From positions 1-8,807 of the forward strand of contig CAZVFT010000094.1 in NCBI GenBank assembly GCA_964626495.1: a DNA stretch of 8,807 bases, given 5' to 3'. Numbering within the stretch: position 1 is the first letter of the stretch; each line of letters starts with the position of its first letter. Below the pieces are notes generated by a model. That model did no database searches and had not been told where the DNA came from. It saw only the letters and a program-made list of their open reading frames with translations. The stretch is from JACNLN01 sp964626495. Its GTDB lineage: Bacteria; Fidelibacterota; Marinisomatia; Marinisomatales; CAZVFT01. The translations under genes and the position numbers were made by a program. Below, in pieces: positions 1 through 5,199 of this stretch.

Positions 1-4
1 AACT

Positions 5-58
5 CCTCTCTCCGCCAGCCGGCGGGAGAGGAAAAAAGGTGAGGGGGGATCTTTTTTC
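5..58. repeat. Double hairpin repeat at window start
   Basis: Two adjoining inverted repeats. The first (5-31) pairs CCTCTC+CCGCC with GGCGG+GAGAGG around the loop AGCC, with one bulged T at 11. The second pairs GAAAAAAG (31-38) with CTTTTTTC (51-58) around a G-rich 12-base loop. The TCCGCCAGCCGGCGG core recurs in the opposite orientation at 2731-2746, so it belongs to a dispersed family in this genome. The T-run after the second arm could act as a terminator for a gene upstream of the window, but this cannot be checked here. Confidence 0.6.
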
Positions 59-68
59 TTCGCTACCC

Positions 69-102
69 GCCAGCCTTATACCCCACGCTGTGCGAGGCTG
101 GC
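69..102. repeat. Inverted repeat, 8-bp arms
   Basis: GCCAGCCT (69-76) pairs with AGGCTGGC (95-102) around an 18-base loop. The words CCAGCC and GGCTGG are the same ones that build the hairpins at 2638-2685 and 2731-2746. It is preceded by CGCTACCC (61-68), a fragment of the CGCTxCTACCC repeat seen at 1536-1630. It looks like an intergenic dispersed repeat and not a gene part. Confidence 0.5.
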
Positions 103-269
103 AGGTCCTCATTCTTTGTGAGCAGGAAGGTCCAGCAGCATCTCCGCAACGAAAACGACACAAGTTTTGGTAAGATTGAATATGGATCACATTGGACAGC
201 ACCGGTATAAAAATGGAAATCAGGTACGCATTATTGTGATAAGCCTAAAATATTTATGAACACCAATCA
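103..269. other. Intergenic stretch, possible decayed coding remnant
   Basis: No intact gene is visible. One forward frame is open from 43 to the stop at 208-210 without an ATG; its end reads like ordinary protein (…FGKIEYGSHWTAPV). After that stop the same frame stays open to a TGA at 271-273 that overlaps the ATG of the next gene as ATGA. This could be the frayed 3' end of an upstream gene that once overlapped the permease gene, but there is no recognisable family match and chance is not excluded. Confidence 0.2.
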
Positions 270-1523
270 ATGAAAATCAGGCTGGTTGCCCAAGAGCTCA
301 AAGAAAGCTTCCTTATGGCGATAGAAGCCATACGGGATAACAAACTACGGTCTATATTAACGCTAATGGGAATTGCGATTGGAGTATTTTCTGTTATTGG
401 CGCAATGACAGCTATCCGAACATTGGAATCTTCTATTGAGAAAGGACTCAATGTATTTGGCAGTAACACTTTTGGGATTCAAAAATATCCAGCCATTCAG
501 ATGGGTGGACATACTAGGATGAAGTATCGCAATCGTCCGAATATTACATACAGGCAATTTGAGGTTTTGAAGGATCGTGCTACTTTACCTAAAATGGTAT
601 CAGTATCTGAGCAATTCTGGCAGGGAATGATTCTAAAATATAAGGATCGTAAAACAAAACAGGATGTCATTTTATATGGTGGAGATGAGGGAGCACTTCA
701 AACTCACAATACATATATCGGCGATGGTAGAAATATCACATCCGGAGATGTACGTTTTTCCAGAAATGTGTGTGTGTTGGGAATGGATGCAGTAGATGAA
801 CTTTTCCCATTTGAAGATCCTCTTGGGAAAAGTATATCGGTAAGAGGGGACAAATATCTTGTCATAGGAATCTCCGATAGACAGGGAGATATTTTTGGAC
901 AAAGTCGGGACAATTTTATCATTATTCCAATTACCCAATATCTTCAAGAATTTGGAAGTAGATGGACATCATTGGACATTACAGTGGAAGCTCCAAGTGC
1001 GGAGTTGTATGATGATACCAAAGATGAAATTGTAGGACTATTACGAACCATTCGACAGGTACAGCCAGACGAAGAGAATAATTTTGAAGTTGTATCCAAC
1101 GATATTCTTATTGAAACGTTTGGTCAATTTACGGGTGGTGTGAAAGCATTTGCATTTGTTATTAGTATCATCGCTTTAGTTGTGGCAGGGATAGGAATTA
1201 TGAATATTATGTTAGTATCTGTAACAGAACGAATTAAGGAAATTGGAATTCGAAAGGCTGTGGGAGCAACCCAGAATAATATCCTTTCTCAGTTTCTTAT
1301 GGAAGCAATCTTCTTGAGTGAGTTTGGGGGTATAGTAGGTGTAATTCTCGGAATTTTAGGTGGCAATGTCGTGGCAATGATTTTTAACATCCCCGCTGTA
1401 ATACCGATGGATTGGGCAATTTATGGTTTATTAGTTTGTTCAATCATTGGAATTAGCTTTGGTAGTTATCCTGCATACAAGGCTGCAAAGCTTGATCCGG
1501 TTGAATCGATTCGATATGAATAA
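270..1523 (+). CDS. MacB/FtsX-type ABC transporter permease
   Basis: Inner-membrane permease of a MacB-like ABC transporter, the class that couples cytoplasmic ATP hydrolysis to efflux or envelope work through a periplasmic domain. The 417 residues follow the family layout: a cytoplasmic N-terminal helix (NKLRSIL, 24-30), membrane segment 1 at about 29-49, a MacB-type periplasmic core domain at about 50-285, then segments at about 293-317, 346-372 and 382-402. The conserved cytoplasmic loop TERIKEIGIRKAVGA (319-333) and the C-terminal PAYKAAKLDPVESIRYE (401-417) are diagnostic. Length is normal and the gene looks intact. No clear Shine-Dalgarno precedes the ATG, and Met16 is an alternative start, but Met1 keeps the usual amphipathic N-terminus. 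No ATPase subunit or MacA-like partner is in the window; they may lie upstream. The substrate cannot be told from sequence. Confidence 0.9.
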   Translation: MKIRLVAQELKESFLMAIEAIRDNKLRSILTLMGIAIGVFSVIGAMTAIRTLESSIEKGLNVFGSNTFGIQKYPAIQMGGHTRMKYRNRPNITYRQFEVLKDRATLPKMVSVSEQFWQGMILKYKDRKTKQDVILYGGDEGALQTHNTYIGDGRNITSGDVRFSRNVCVLGMDAVDELFPFEDPLGKSISVRGDKYLVIGISDRQGDIFGQSRDNFIIIPITQYLQEFGSRWTSLDITVEAPSAELYDDTKDEIVGLLRTIRQVQPDEENNFEVVSNDILIETFGQFTGGVKAFAFVISIIALVVAGIGIMNIMLVSVTERIKEIGIRKAVGATQNNILSQFLMEAIFLSEFGGIVGVILGILGGNVVAMIFNIPAVIPMDWAIYGLLVCSIIGISFGSYPAYKAAKLDPVESIRYE

Positions 1524-1535
1524 TCTACTGTTCAT

Positions 1536-1567
1536 GGGTAACAGCGAGCACGTGCTCGCTACTACCC
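1536..1567. repeat. 32-bp palindromic repeat
   Basis: A perfect 18-bp palindrome, AGCGAGCACGTGCTCGCT (1543-1560), is extended after two mismatched pairs by GGGTA (1536-1540) and TACCC (1563-1567). It lies 12 bases after the permease stop. The stem could work as a weak terminator or mRNA stabiliser for that gene, but no T-run follows. Half-sites of the same repeat (GCGAGCAC…, GTGCTCGC…CTACCC) occur at 1606-1630, 3334-3357, 4710-4728 and 5057-5084. Confidence 0.75.
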
Positions 1568-1574
1568 CATAAGA

Positions 1575-1630
1575 ATGAGCACATGCTCATCGCTACCCAT
1601 TTAATAGGGCGGGCGTGCTCGCTTCTACCC
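1575..1630. repeat. Further copies of the GTGCTCGC…CTACCC repeat
   Basis: ATGAGCA (1575-1581) pairs with TGCTCAT (1584-1590) around the loop CA and is followed by CGCTACCC. A second copy, GGGCGGGCGTGCTCGCTTCTACCC, ends at 1630. Its last six bases overlap the 3' end of the nuclease gene on the minus strand and supply that gene's TAG stop codon and last glycine codon. The first hairpin is a variant of the palindrome at 1543-1560 with changes on both arms, which fits selection for pairing. Confidence 0.6.
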
Positions 1631-2449
1631 GTCTAAAGATTTAATCGCCAGAAAATATCTCGCTACCCACTCACTGGCGAATTTCCGGTTTTTGCAGAAG
1701 GTGAATTGGAGCTGGGGGAAGGAAGCGGTGAGGTCGGCAATGAAATTGGCAACGGTGCCACCACGGTAGAACTTTGTCTTCTTAGGATCGATCAGGTCAG
1801 CGTAGGTGGATTCGATGACCACTGCCTTGTGTTTGTATGACTCACATAATTCATGAAGCTTTGCTTTCAGAGCGTCAACCTGTTTCATCTGCTGGAAGAA
1901 GTTGTCGCGAGTCATCCTTTCAACACCAGCAATCAGTTGACCATTTGACAGTTTCAATGCGTAGTCAGCGCTGGGAAGAGCAGACCTTGAAATGTAGTCC
2001 ACGGAGAACTTGTAAGGATACTTTTCCCTGGTGTCTATAACCACATGCATGTCCGATCGTTTCTCCGCTATGGACAACTGGGTACCGCCGGGTCTTGCTC
2101 TTGATGTTTGAGTTAGCCAAAACAGTTGTTCATACACTTTGCCTGGATCTTTCTTAGACTTTTTTTCCGTTTTAAGAAACCAACACCGCCGCCTCGTCTT
2201 TCGATCCAGTACTACTGTGAGTCGCTTTCCAAACCACTTAACGAAAAGGATTGGGCTCTCATCAGCGAGTTCAACATCTTGAGGAATATCTTTGTTTCCG
2301 GCAATCCCATCATGAATGCAGAAGACACTTTTACCCGGACCGGGCCAACGATTCTGAACACGGAAGTTGTAATATTTGTCTTTCTCAAACTGAATGAAGA
2401 TACGATAGGGAAATCGTTTATCTTCAGTTTTATACATCAACCAGTTCAT
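1625..2449 (-). CDS. Stand-alone ERCC4-type (XPF-like) nuclease domain protein
   Basis: The C-terminal half (about 135-274) matches the ERCC4 nuclease fold: VVIDTRE (136-142), ADY (161-163) and GVERMTRD (175-182), corresponding to the GD…ERKxxxD metal-binding active site of XPF/Mus81-type structure-specific endonucleases. The match is imperfect: the usual Lys of ERK is Met179 and the final Asp is one residue closer, so activity is likely but not certain. No helicase or helix-hairpin-helix domain is attached. The N-terminal half (1-130) is rich in aromatic and basic residues (YYNFRVQNRWPGPGK, 26-40), may bind DNA, and is unassigned. A Shine-Dalgarno GAGG lies seven bases or so before the ATG (2455-2458 on the complement). 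The gene is monocistronic, opposite in direction to its neighbours and enclosed by repeats, consistent with an accessory gene. The biological role is unknown. Confidence 0.75.
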   Translation of the reverse strand: MNWLMYKTEDKRFPYRIFIQFEKDKYYNFRVQNRWPGPGKSVFCIHDGIAGNKDIPQDVELADESPILFVKWFGKRLTVVLDRKTRRRCWFLKTEKKSKKDPGKVYEQLFWLTQTSRARPGGTQLSIAEKRSDMHVVIDTREKYPYKFSVDYISRSALPSADYALKLSNGQLIAGVERMTRDNFFQQMKQVDALKAKLHELCESYKHKAVVIESTYADLIDPKKTKFYRGGTVANFIADLTASFPQLQFTFCKNRKFASEWVARYFLAIKSLDG

Positions 2450-2493
2450 TGAAACCTCAATATAATTTTTTGTGTAACGTGCTGAAGGGAAAT

Positions 2494-2533
2494 TAGTGAT
2501 TTTCTATAAATAGAATTACAAATTTTATCACTA
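2494..2533. promoter_or_regulatory. Nested inverted repeat upstream of the nuclease gene
   Basis: TAGTGAT (2494-2500) pairs with ATCACTA (2527-2533), and between them TTCTAT (2502-2507) pairs with ATAGAA (2510-2515) around AA. It sits about 45-85 bp upstream of the minus-strand nuclease start, in AT-rich DNA where its promoter should be. It could be an operator. I see no convincing -35/-10 pair around it, so the role is inference. Confidence 0.3.
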
Positions 2534-2601
2534 TTAGTTCTCATAAAAATCTGCCCAAAATGTTGGTTTGGTAAATGCCATTTATACTAAATTGATTGTA
2601 C

Positions 2602-2805
2602 CTGCCCGCTCCGCGATGTGGGTGGCCAGTCTGCTCCCCTGCCAGCCACTCACCAGTCTGTTCCCTCCACGGGAGGGCTGGCAGGCAGGCGGGTAGGAAT
2701 TTTCATTTTTTCTGGTCTCCCGTCGGTGATTCCGCCGGCTGGCGGATCGCCGAGCGGGACATCTGGGCACTACCGTCCACTCACCCCGCCGATGGCGGGG
2801 CGATG
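2602..2805. repeat. Cluster of GC-rich hairpins
   Basis: A GC-rich island in AT-richer DNA with no gene. Three stems are clear: CCTGCCAGCC (2638-2647) with GGCTGGCAGG (2676-2685), enclosing CCCTCC/GGAGGG; TCCGCC (2731-2736) with GGCGGA (2741-2746) around GGCT; and CCCCGCC (2784-2790) with GGCGGGG (2794-2800) around GAT. Short frames open across it are made of these repeats and show no protein-like composition. It resembles a stack of dispersed palindromic elements inserted side by side. The flanking 2534-2601 and 2806-2896 hold nothing I can name. Confidence 0.6.
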
Positions 2806-2896
2806 GATCACAGTGTTGGATTGACTTGAAACTTGTTACTTATTGTTGTGCAGGTGTGCAGTCATCACCAGAAACGCCAATCCAAAAACATTACCG

Positions 2897-3301
2897 AACC
2901 TTTCAAAGGTTAGAAATGGATTTTACCCTTCAGGGTTTTAAAAAACGGTTGAGGTATCAACTTACATTTTTTAAAAGGCTGAAACCTAAATCCCGGCTAA
3001 ATTTTGAAATCCATTCCACGGATTTTACCCCGAACATTCGTGGTTTTATAAAACGGTTATGGTATCAGATTTCTTTTTTAAAAGTATTTGAAACCTTTCA
3101 AAGGTTAGAAATGGATTTTACCCTTCAGGGTTTTAAAAAACGGTTGAGGTATCAACTTACATTTTTTAAAAGGCTGAAACCTAAATCCCGGCTAAATTTT
3201 GAAATCCATTCCACGGATTTTACCCCGAACATTCGTGGTTTTATAAAACGGTTATGGTATCAGATTTCTTTTTTAAAAGTATTTGAAACCTTTCAAAGGT
3301 T
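2897..3301. repeat. Two identical tandem 195-bp units plus partial third
   Basis: Units at 2897-3091 and 3092-3286 are identical base for base as far as I can read; a third begins at 3287 and breaks off after the 15-bp palindrome AACCTTTCAAAGGTT (3287-3301). That palindrome heads each unit. Each unit is itself two related halves: both contain GGATTTTACCC, then a short variable hairpin (CCCTTCAGGG, or CGAACATTCG), then AAACGGTT, GGTATCA and TTTTTTAAAA. Because 195 is divisible by three, one forward frame stays open from a TTG at 2826 to 3332, but the repeat also occurs in clearly non-coding DNA at 4756-4851, so I treat it as repeat and not as a gene. Confidence 0.9.
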
Positions 3302-3304
3302 CAG

Positions 3305-3357
3305 AACCTTTGAAAGGTTAATAATCTTTTGATGGGGCAGGCGTGCTCGCTTCTACC
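3305..3357. repeat. Copy 1 of the AACCTTTGAAAGGTT…CTACC module
   Basis: Begins with the 15-bp palindrome AACCTTTGAAAGGTT (3305-3319), continues AATAATCTTTTGATGGGGCA and ends in GGCGTGCTCGCTTCTACC. A near-identical copy lies at 5030-5083, on the other side of the ATPase gene, with about four differences in 53 bases. It joins the palindrome family to the GTGCTCGC…CTACC family in one composite element. Confidence 0.8.
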
Positions 3358-3378
3358 TGTTAATTCCCTCATCATATT

Positions 3379-3413
3379 AATTATCCAATTAGCGTAACGC
3401 CGTTTGGATAATT
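3379..3413. promoter_or_regulatory. Nested palindrome, distal copy (element 1)
   Basis: Outer arms AATTATCCAA (3379-3388) and TTGGATAATT (3404-3413) and inner arms GCGT (3392-3395) and ACGC (3397-3400) share one centre at A3396. Two or three central pairs do not match. It is the upstream partner of the element at 3482-3515 and shares its core GCGTAACGC and its outer ATTATC…GGATAATT. It could be a protein-binding site or a structured RNA leader, depending on where transcription starts. Confidence 0.6.
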
Positions 3414-3429
3414 ATAATATCTACTCCAT

Positions 3430-3462
3430 ATATTATATTTATCCCGTCTAAATATTATATTT
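3430..3462. repeat. 11-bp direct repeat, 22 bp apart
   Basis: ATATTATATTT occurs at 3430-3440 and again at 3452-3462, two helical turns apart, between the two nested palindromes. Its composition also fits a -10-like promoter element, so it may be part of the promoter of the ATPase gene. Direct repeats on one DNA face are a common operator arrangement, but chance in AT-rich sequence is possible. Confidence 0.35.
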
Positions 3463-3481
3463 GTCTCATTGGATTATTATC

Positions 3482-3515
3482 ATTATCTTTTTGGCGTAAC
3501 GCTGAAAGGATAATT
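3482..3515 (+). promoter_or_regulatory. Hairpin covering the ATPase ribosome binding site (element 2)
   Basis: Centred on A3498, every position from 3482-3497 can pair with 3499-3514 when read as RNA: a 16-bp stem with three or so G-U pairs and the core GCGTAACGC at the tip (3494-3502). The 3' arm contains the Shine-Dalgarno AAAGGA (3505-3510) and ends three bases before the ATG at 3518. When folded it would hide the ribosome binding site. It repeats the design of the element at 3379-3413, with compensatory changes. A protein-binding DNA palindrome is the alternative. Confidence 0.6.
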
Positions 3516-3517
3516 CA

Positions 3518-4648
3518 ATGAATACAAATCCGTTTAAGTTTGGTACAGAGGTTTCTGGTGATGATTTCTGCAACCGGGAAGAGGAAATTGCAGAGTTAAC
3601 ACAAGATATTCGTAATAGTGCCAATGTGCTTCTATATTCCCCTCGCCATTATGGTAAAACATCCTTGATTAAGCGGGTATTGGAAATCGTATCAAAAGAA
3701 GGTTTCATTACAGTTTATATTGATCTCTATCCTGCAATTACAAAAGAAAAATTCATAGAGATTTATGCCCGAGCAATTTCAAAAGTTGTTCAAGGAAATA
3801 TTGAAAAAGTTTTATCCTGGATAAAAAAAATGGTGCCCAAGTTAGTACCCAAGGTTGTTATACAGGTTGGGGGTCCAGAAATAGAATTTGAATTTGATAA
3901 GTCCCAACCATATTCACCAATATTTGCTGATCTGTTTAAGGCGGTACACAACCGAGCAAAGAGTACTGATAAACCTGCGGTTGTTGTTTTTGATGAATTT
4001 CAGGAGATAAATAATTATCCAGATGATGAAATTGAAAGAGAAATGAGAAGTGCATTTCAAACACATTCAAATGTGAGCTATATCTTTATGGGCAGCAAGC
4101 GGCATATTATGCAGAATATGTTTGAAAACACAAATCGTCCCTTTTATCGCAGTGCTAAACATATTCCTTTAAGAAAAATAAACGAGGACGCTTTTTCTGG
4201 GTTTATTTCGAGAAAATTTCGTCTGGGTATTTACGATATAACTAGTAGATGTATATCTGAGGTTCTCGAGATATCGGAATGCCATCCTTTTTACACTCAG
4301 CAGTTGTGTTACTTTTTGTGGGAGCAGGAAAGGGAAAGAAAAAAAGTATCAGAGGAATCTATTCAGTCTGCCTTAATGCGATTGTTGGAAATTGAGAATC
4401 AGAGTTTTGTCAATTTGTGGGAAAGTTTATCCCCAAAACAGCGCGAATTGGTTGTTGCAATTGCAAAAGACAATCCTCCTTTTATTTTTTCAAAACAATT
4501 TCTACAAAAGCACAGTTTAGGTTCAACATCCAGTATCCAAAAGGCAATTAAAAAATTGCTGCAAAGAGAGATGCTGTTAAAGGAAAATGGTCAGTATATC
4601 TTTGAGGACGTATTTTTTAAGAGATGGGTACTTTATACATTTATCTAA
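3518..4648 (+). CDS. AAA/STAND-like ATPase (ATPase_2 type) with C-terminal winged helix
   Basis: A 376-residue cytoplasmic P-loop ATPase of the 'archaeal ATPase' (ATPase_2) type that is also scattered through uncultured bacteria. The N-terminus NPFKFGTEVSGDDFCNREEE (4-23) is the family signature leading into the nucleotide-binding domain. Walker A is SPRHYGKTSL (41-50) with K47 and T48; it lacks the usual first Gly, as is common in this family. Walker B is VVVFDEF (155-161) and a sensor-like MGSK follows (191-194). The segment 245-300 is helical and 300-376 looks like a winged-helix domain. The Shine-Dalgarno AAAGGA has a seven-base spacing and lies in a hairpin. No partner gene adjoins it and repeat blocks lie on both sides, which suggests a mobile or accessory gene. 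No transposase or nuclease motif is present. The cellular role is unknown. Confidence 0.8.
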   Translation: MNTNPFKFGTEVSGDDFCNREEEIAELTQDIRNSANVLLYSPRHYGKTSLIKRVLEIVSKEGFITVYIDLYPAITKEKFIEIYARAISKVVQGNIEKVLSWIKKMVPKLVPKVVIQVGGPEIEFEFDKSQPYSPIFADLFKAVHNRAKSTDKPAVVVFDEFQEINNYPDDEIEREMRSAFQTHSNVSYIFMGSKRHIMQNMFENTNRPFYRSAKHIPLRKINEDAFSGFISRKFRLGIYDITSRCISEVLEISECHPFYTQQLCYFLWEQERERKKVSEESIQSALMRLLEIENQSFVNLWESLSPKQRELVVAIAKDNPPFIFSKQFLQKHSLGSTSSIQKAIKKLLQREMLLKENGQYIFEDVFFKRWVLYTFI

Positions 4649-4709
4649 TCACTCAATTTAACAACCCTCAAGGTAGCGGATAGGGGTGGCTAATCTGGTA
4701 ATATGTTCT

Positions 4710-4728
4710 GGGTAGTAGCGAGCACCCC
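4710..4728. repeat. Copy of the GGGTAGTAGCGAGCACCCC repeat
   Basis: Reads GGGTAGTAGCGAGCACCCC, the reverse complement of the GTGCTCGC…CTACCC family present at 1536-1630, 3334-3357 and 5057-5084. It lies about 60 bases after the ATPase stop. The stretch 4649-4709 in front of it holds nothing else that I recognise apart from a partial GGTAGCGG word at 4673-4680. Confidence 0.6.
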
Positions 4729-4851
4729 AGTCAAATAACTCCACTTTTTTACCACACCTTTCAAAGGTTAGAAATGGATTTTACCCTTCAGGGTTTTAAA
4801 AAACGGTTGAGGTATTAACTTACATTTTTTAAAAGGTTGAAACCTAAATTC
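4728..4851. repeat. Truncated copy of the 195-bp unit with its leader
   Basis: From 4756 the sequence follows the first half of the 195-bp unit (2898-2993) with a few C-to-T changes, then diverges into unrelated sequence. It is headed by ACCTTTCAAAGGT (4756-4768), one base shorter on each side than the other copies. In front lies a leader CAGTCAAATAAC…TTTTTTA (4728-4751) that repeats at 5003-5026 and resembles the sequence before 2897. In this copy the frame that is open in the tandem array is not extended, which argues against the repeat being protein-coding. Confidence 0.8.
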
Positions 4852-4877
4852 CGTCCTAAAACCCTAATCTCCTTATT

Positions 4878-4911
4878 CCCCTATATCTTATATCCCTATA
4901 CCCCTATACCC
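4878..4911. repeat. Pyrimidine-rich CCCTATA low-complexity tract
   Basis: A run of CCCCTATA/TCCCTATA-like words, roughly four irregular 8-9 base steps. It follows the truncated 195-bp unit. The next stretch, 4912-5002, is AT-rich and contains only an isolated GGATTTTACCC (4970-4980), the signature word of the 195-bp repeat. No gene is visible between 4649 and 5199. Confidence 0.5.
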
Positions 4912-5002
4912 AATTCCCAGTTTTTGTTTTAAAAATTGAATTTTTATGTGGAACTTTCTTTGTATTTTTGGATTTTACCCAGAAAAGTAGCAGGTTGCAC
5001 CT

Positions 5003-5084
5003 CACTCAAATAACGCCAATTTTTTAGCGAACCTTTGAAATGTTAATAATCTTTTGATGGGGCAGGCGTGCTATCTGCTACCCC
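5003..5084. repeat. Copy 2 of the composite module, right of the ATPase
   Basis: Starts with CACTCAAATAACGCC (5003-5017), matching the leader at 4728, then the decayed palindrome AACCTTTGAAATGTT (5030-5044), then AATAATCTTTTGATGGGGCA and GGCGTGCTATCTGCTACCCC. The last 53 bases match 3305-3357. The mutated arm (T for G at 5041) breaks the palindrome, so this copy is probably the more decayed one. Confidence 0.75.
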
Positions 5085-5100
5085 GCATAAGATTCGGGGT
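5080..5100. terminator. Hairpin before kdsB
   Basis: ACCCCG (5080-5085) pairs with CGGGGT (5095-5100) around a nine-base loop. A T-rich run comes only about 14 bases later (5114-5121), so it is a poor intrinsic terminator. It may simply be the end of the repeat module. It separates the repeat region from the kdsB promoter region. Confidence 0.25.
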
Positions 5101-5167
5101 CGGGGAGGTGTTATTGTTTTTGTACCCTTTTCCTTGATTTCCGAAATACATTCTCCTAAATTTGTAT

Positions 5168-5183
5168 TGGCACGATTATTGTA
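5168..5183 (+). promoter_or_regulatory. Candidate sigma-54 (-24/-12) promoter of kdsB
   Basis: TTGGCACGATTATTGTA closely follows the sigma-54 consensus TGGCACG-N4-TTGCW: the -24 block is complete and the -12 block has GT in place of GC. Spacing between the two blocks is exact. The predicted start is near 5194, only about six bases before the kdsB ATG, giving an almost leaderless transcript and placing the weak AGAAG ribosome site outside it. The mismatch at -12 and the short leader lower confidence. Confidence 0.4.
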
Positions 5184-5199
5184 AAGTTAGAAGTTTTGT

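Noticed and set aside
1536..1567. Intrinsic terminator of the permease gene
   Set aside because: The stem is strong but no T-run follows, and the sequence is a member of a dispersed repeat family.
2126..2452. 108-residue forward frame opposite the nuclease gene
   Set aside because: It is a shadow of the minus-strand ERCC4 gene, which has a recognisable domain and a ribosome binding site.
2582..2829. Short frames on both strands in the GC-rich island
   Set aside because: They are Pro/Arg/Gly-rich translations of stacked hairpin repeats with no start context or family resemblance.
2897..3301. CRISPR array
   Set aside because: There are only two contiguous 195-bp units with no short repeats separated by unique spacers and no cas genes.
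2826..3332. 168-residue forward frame with two 65-residue repeats
   Set aside because: It starts with TTG in repeat sequence, is explained by a 195-bp tandem repeat whose period is divisible by three, and the same repeat is non-coding at 4756-4851.
3305..5083. Insertion sequence around the ATPase gene
   Set aside because: The flanking blocks are in direct, not inverted, orientation, there is no transposase catalytic motif in the ATPase, and I could not identify a target-site duplication.
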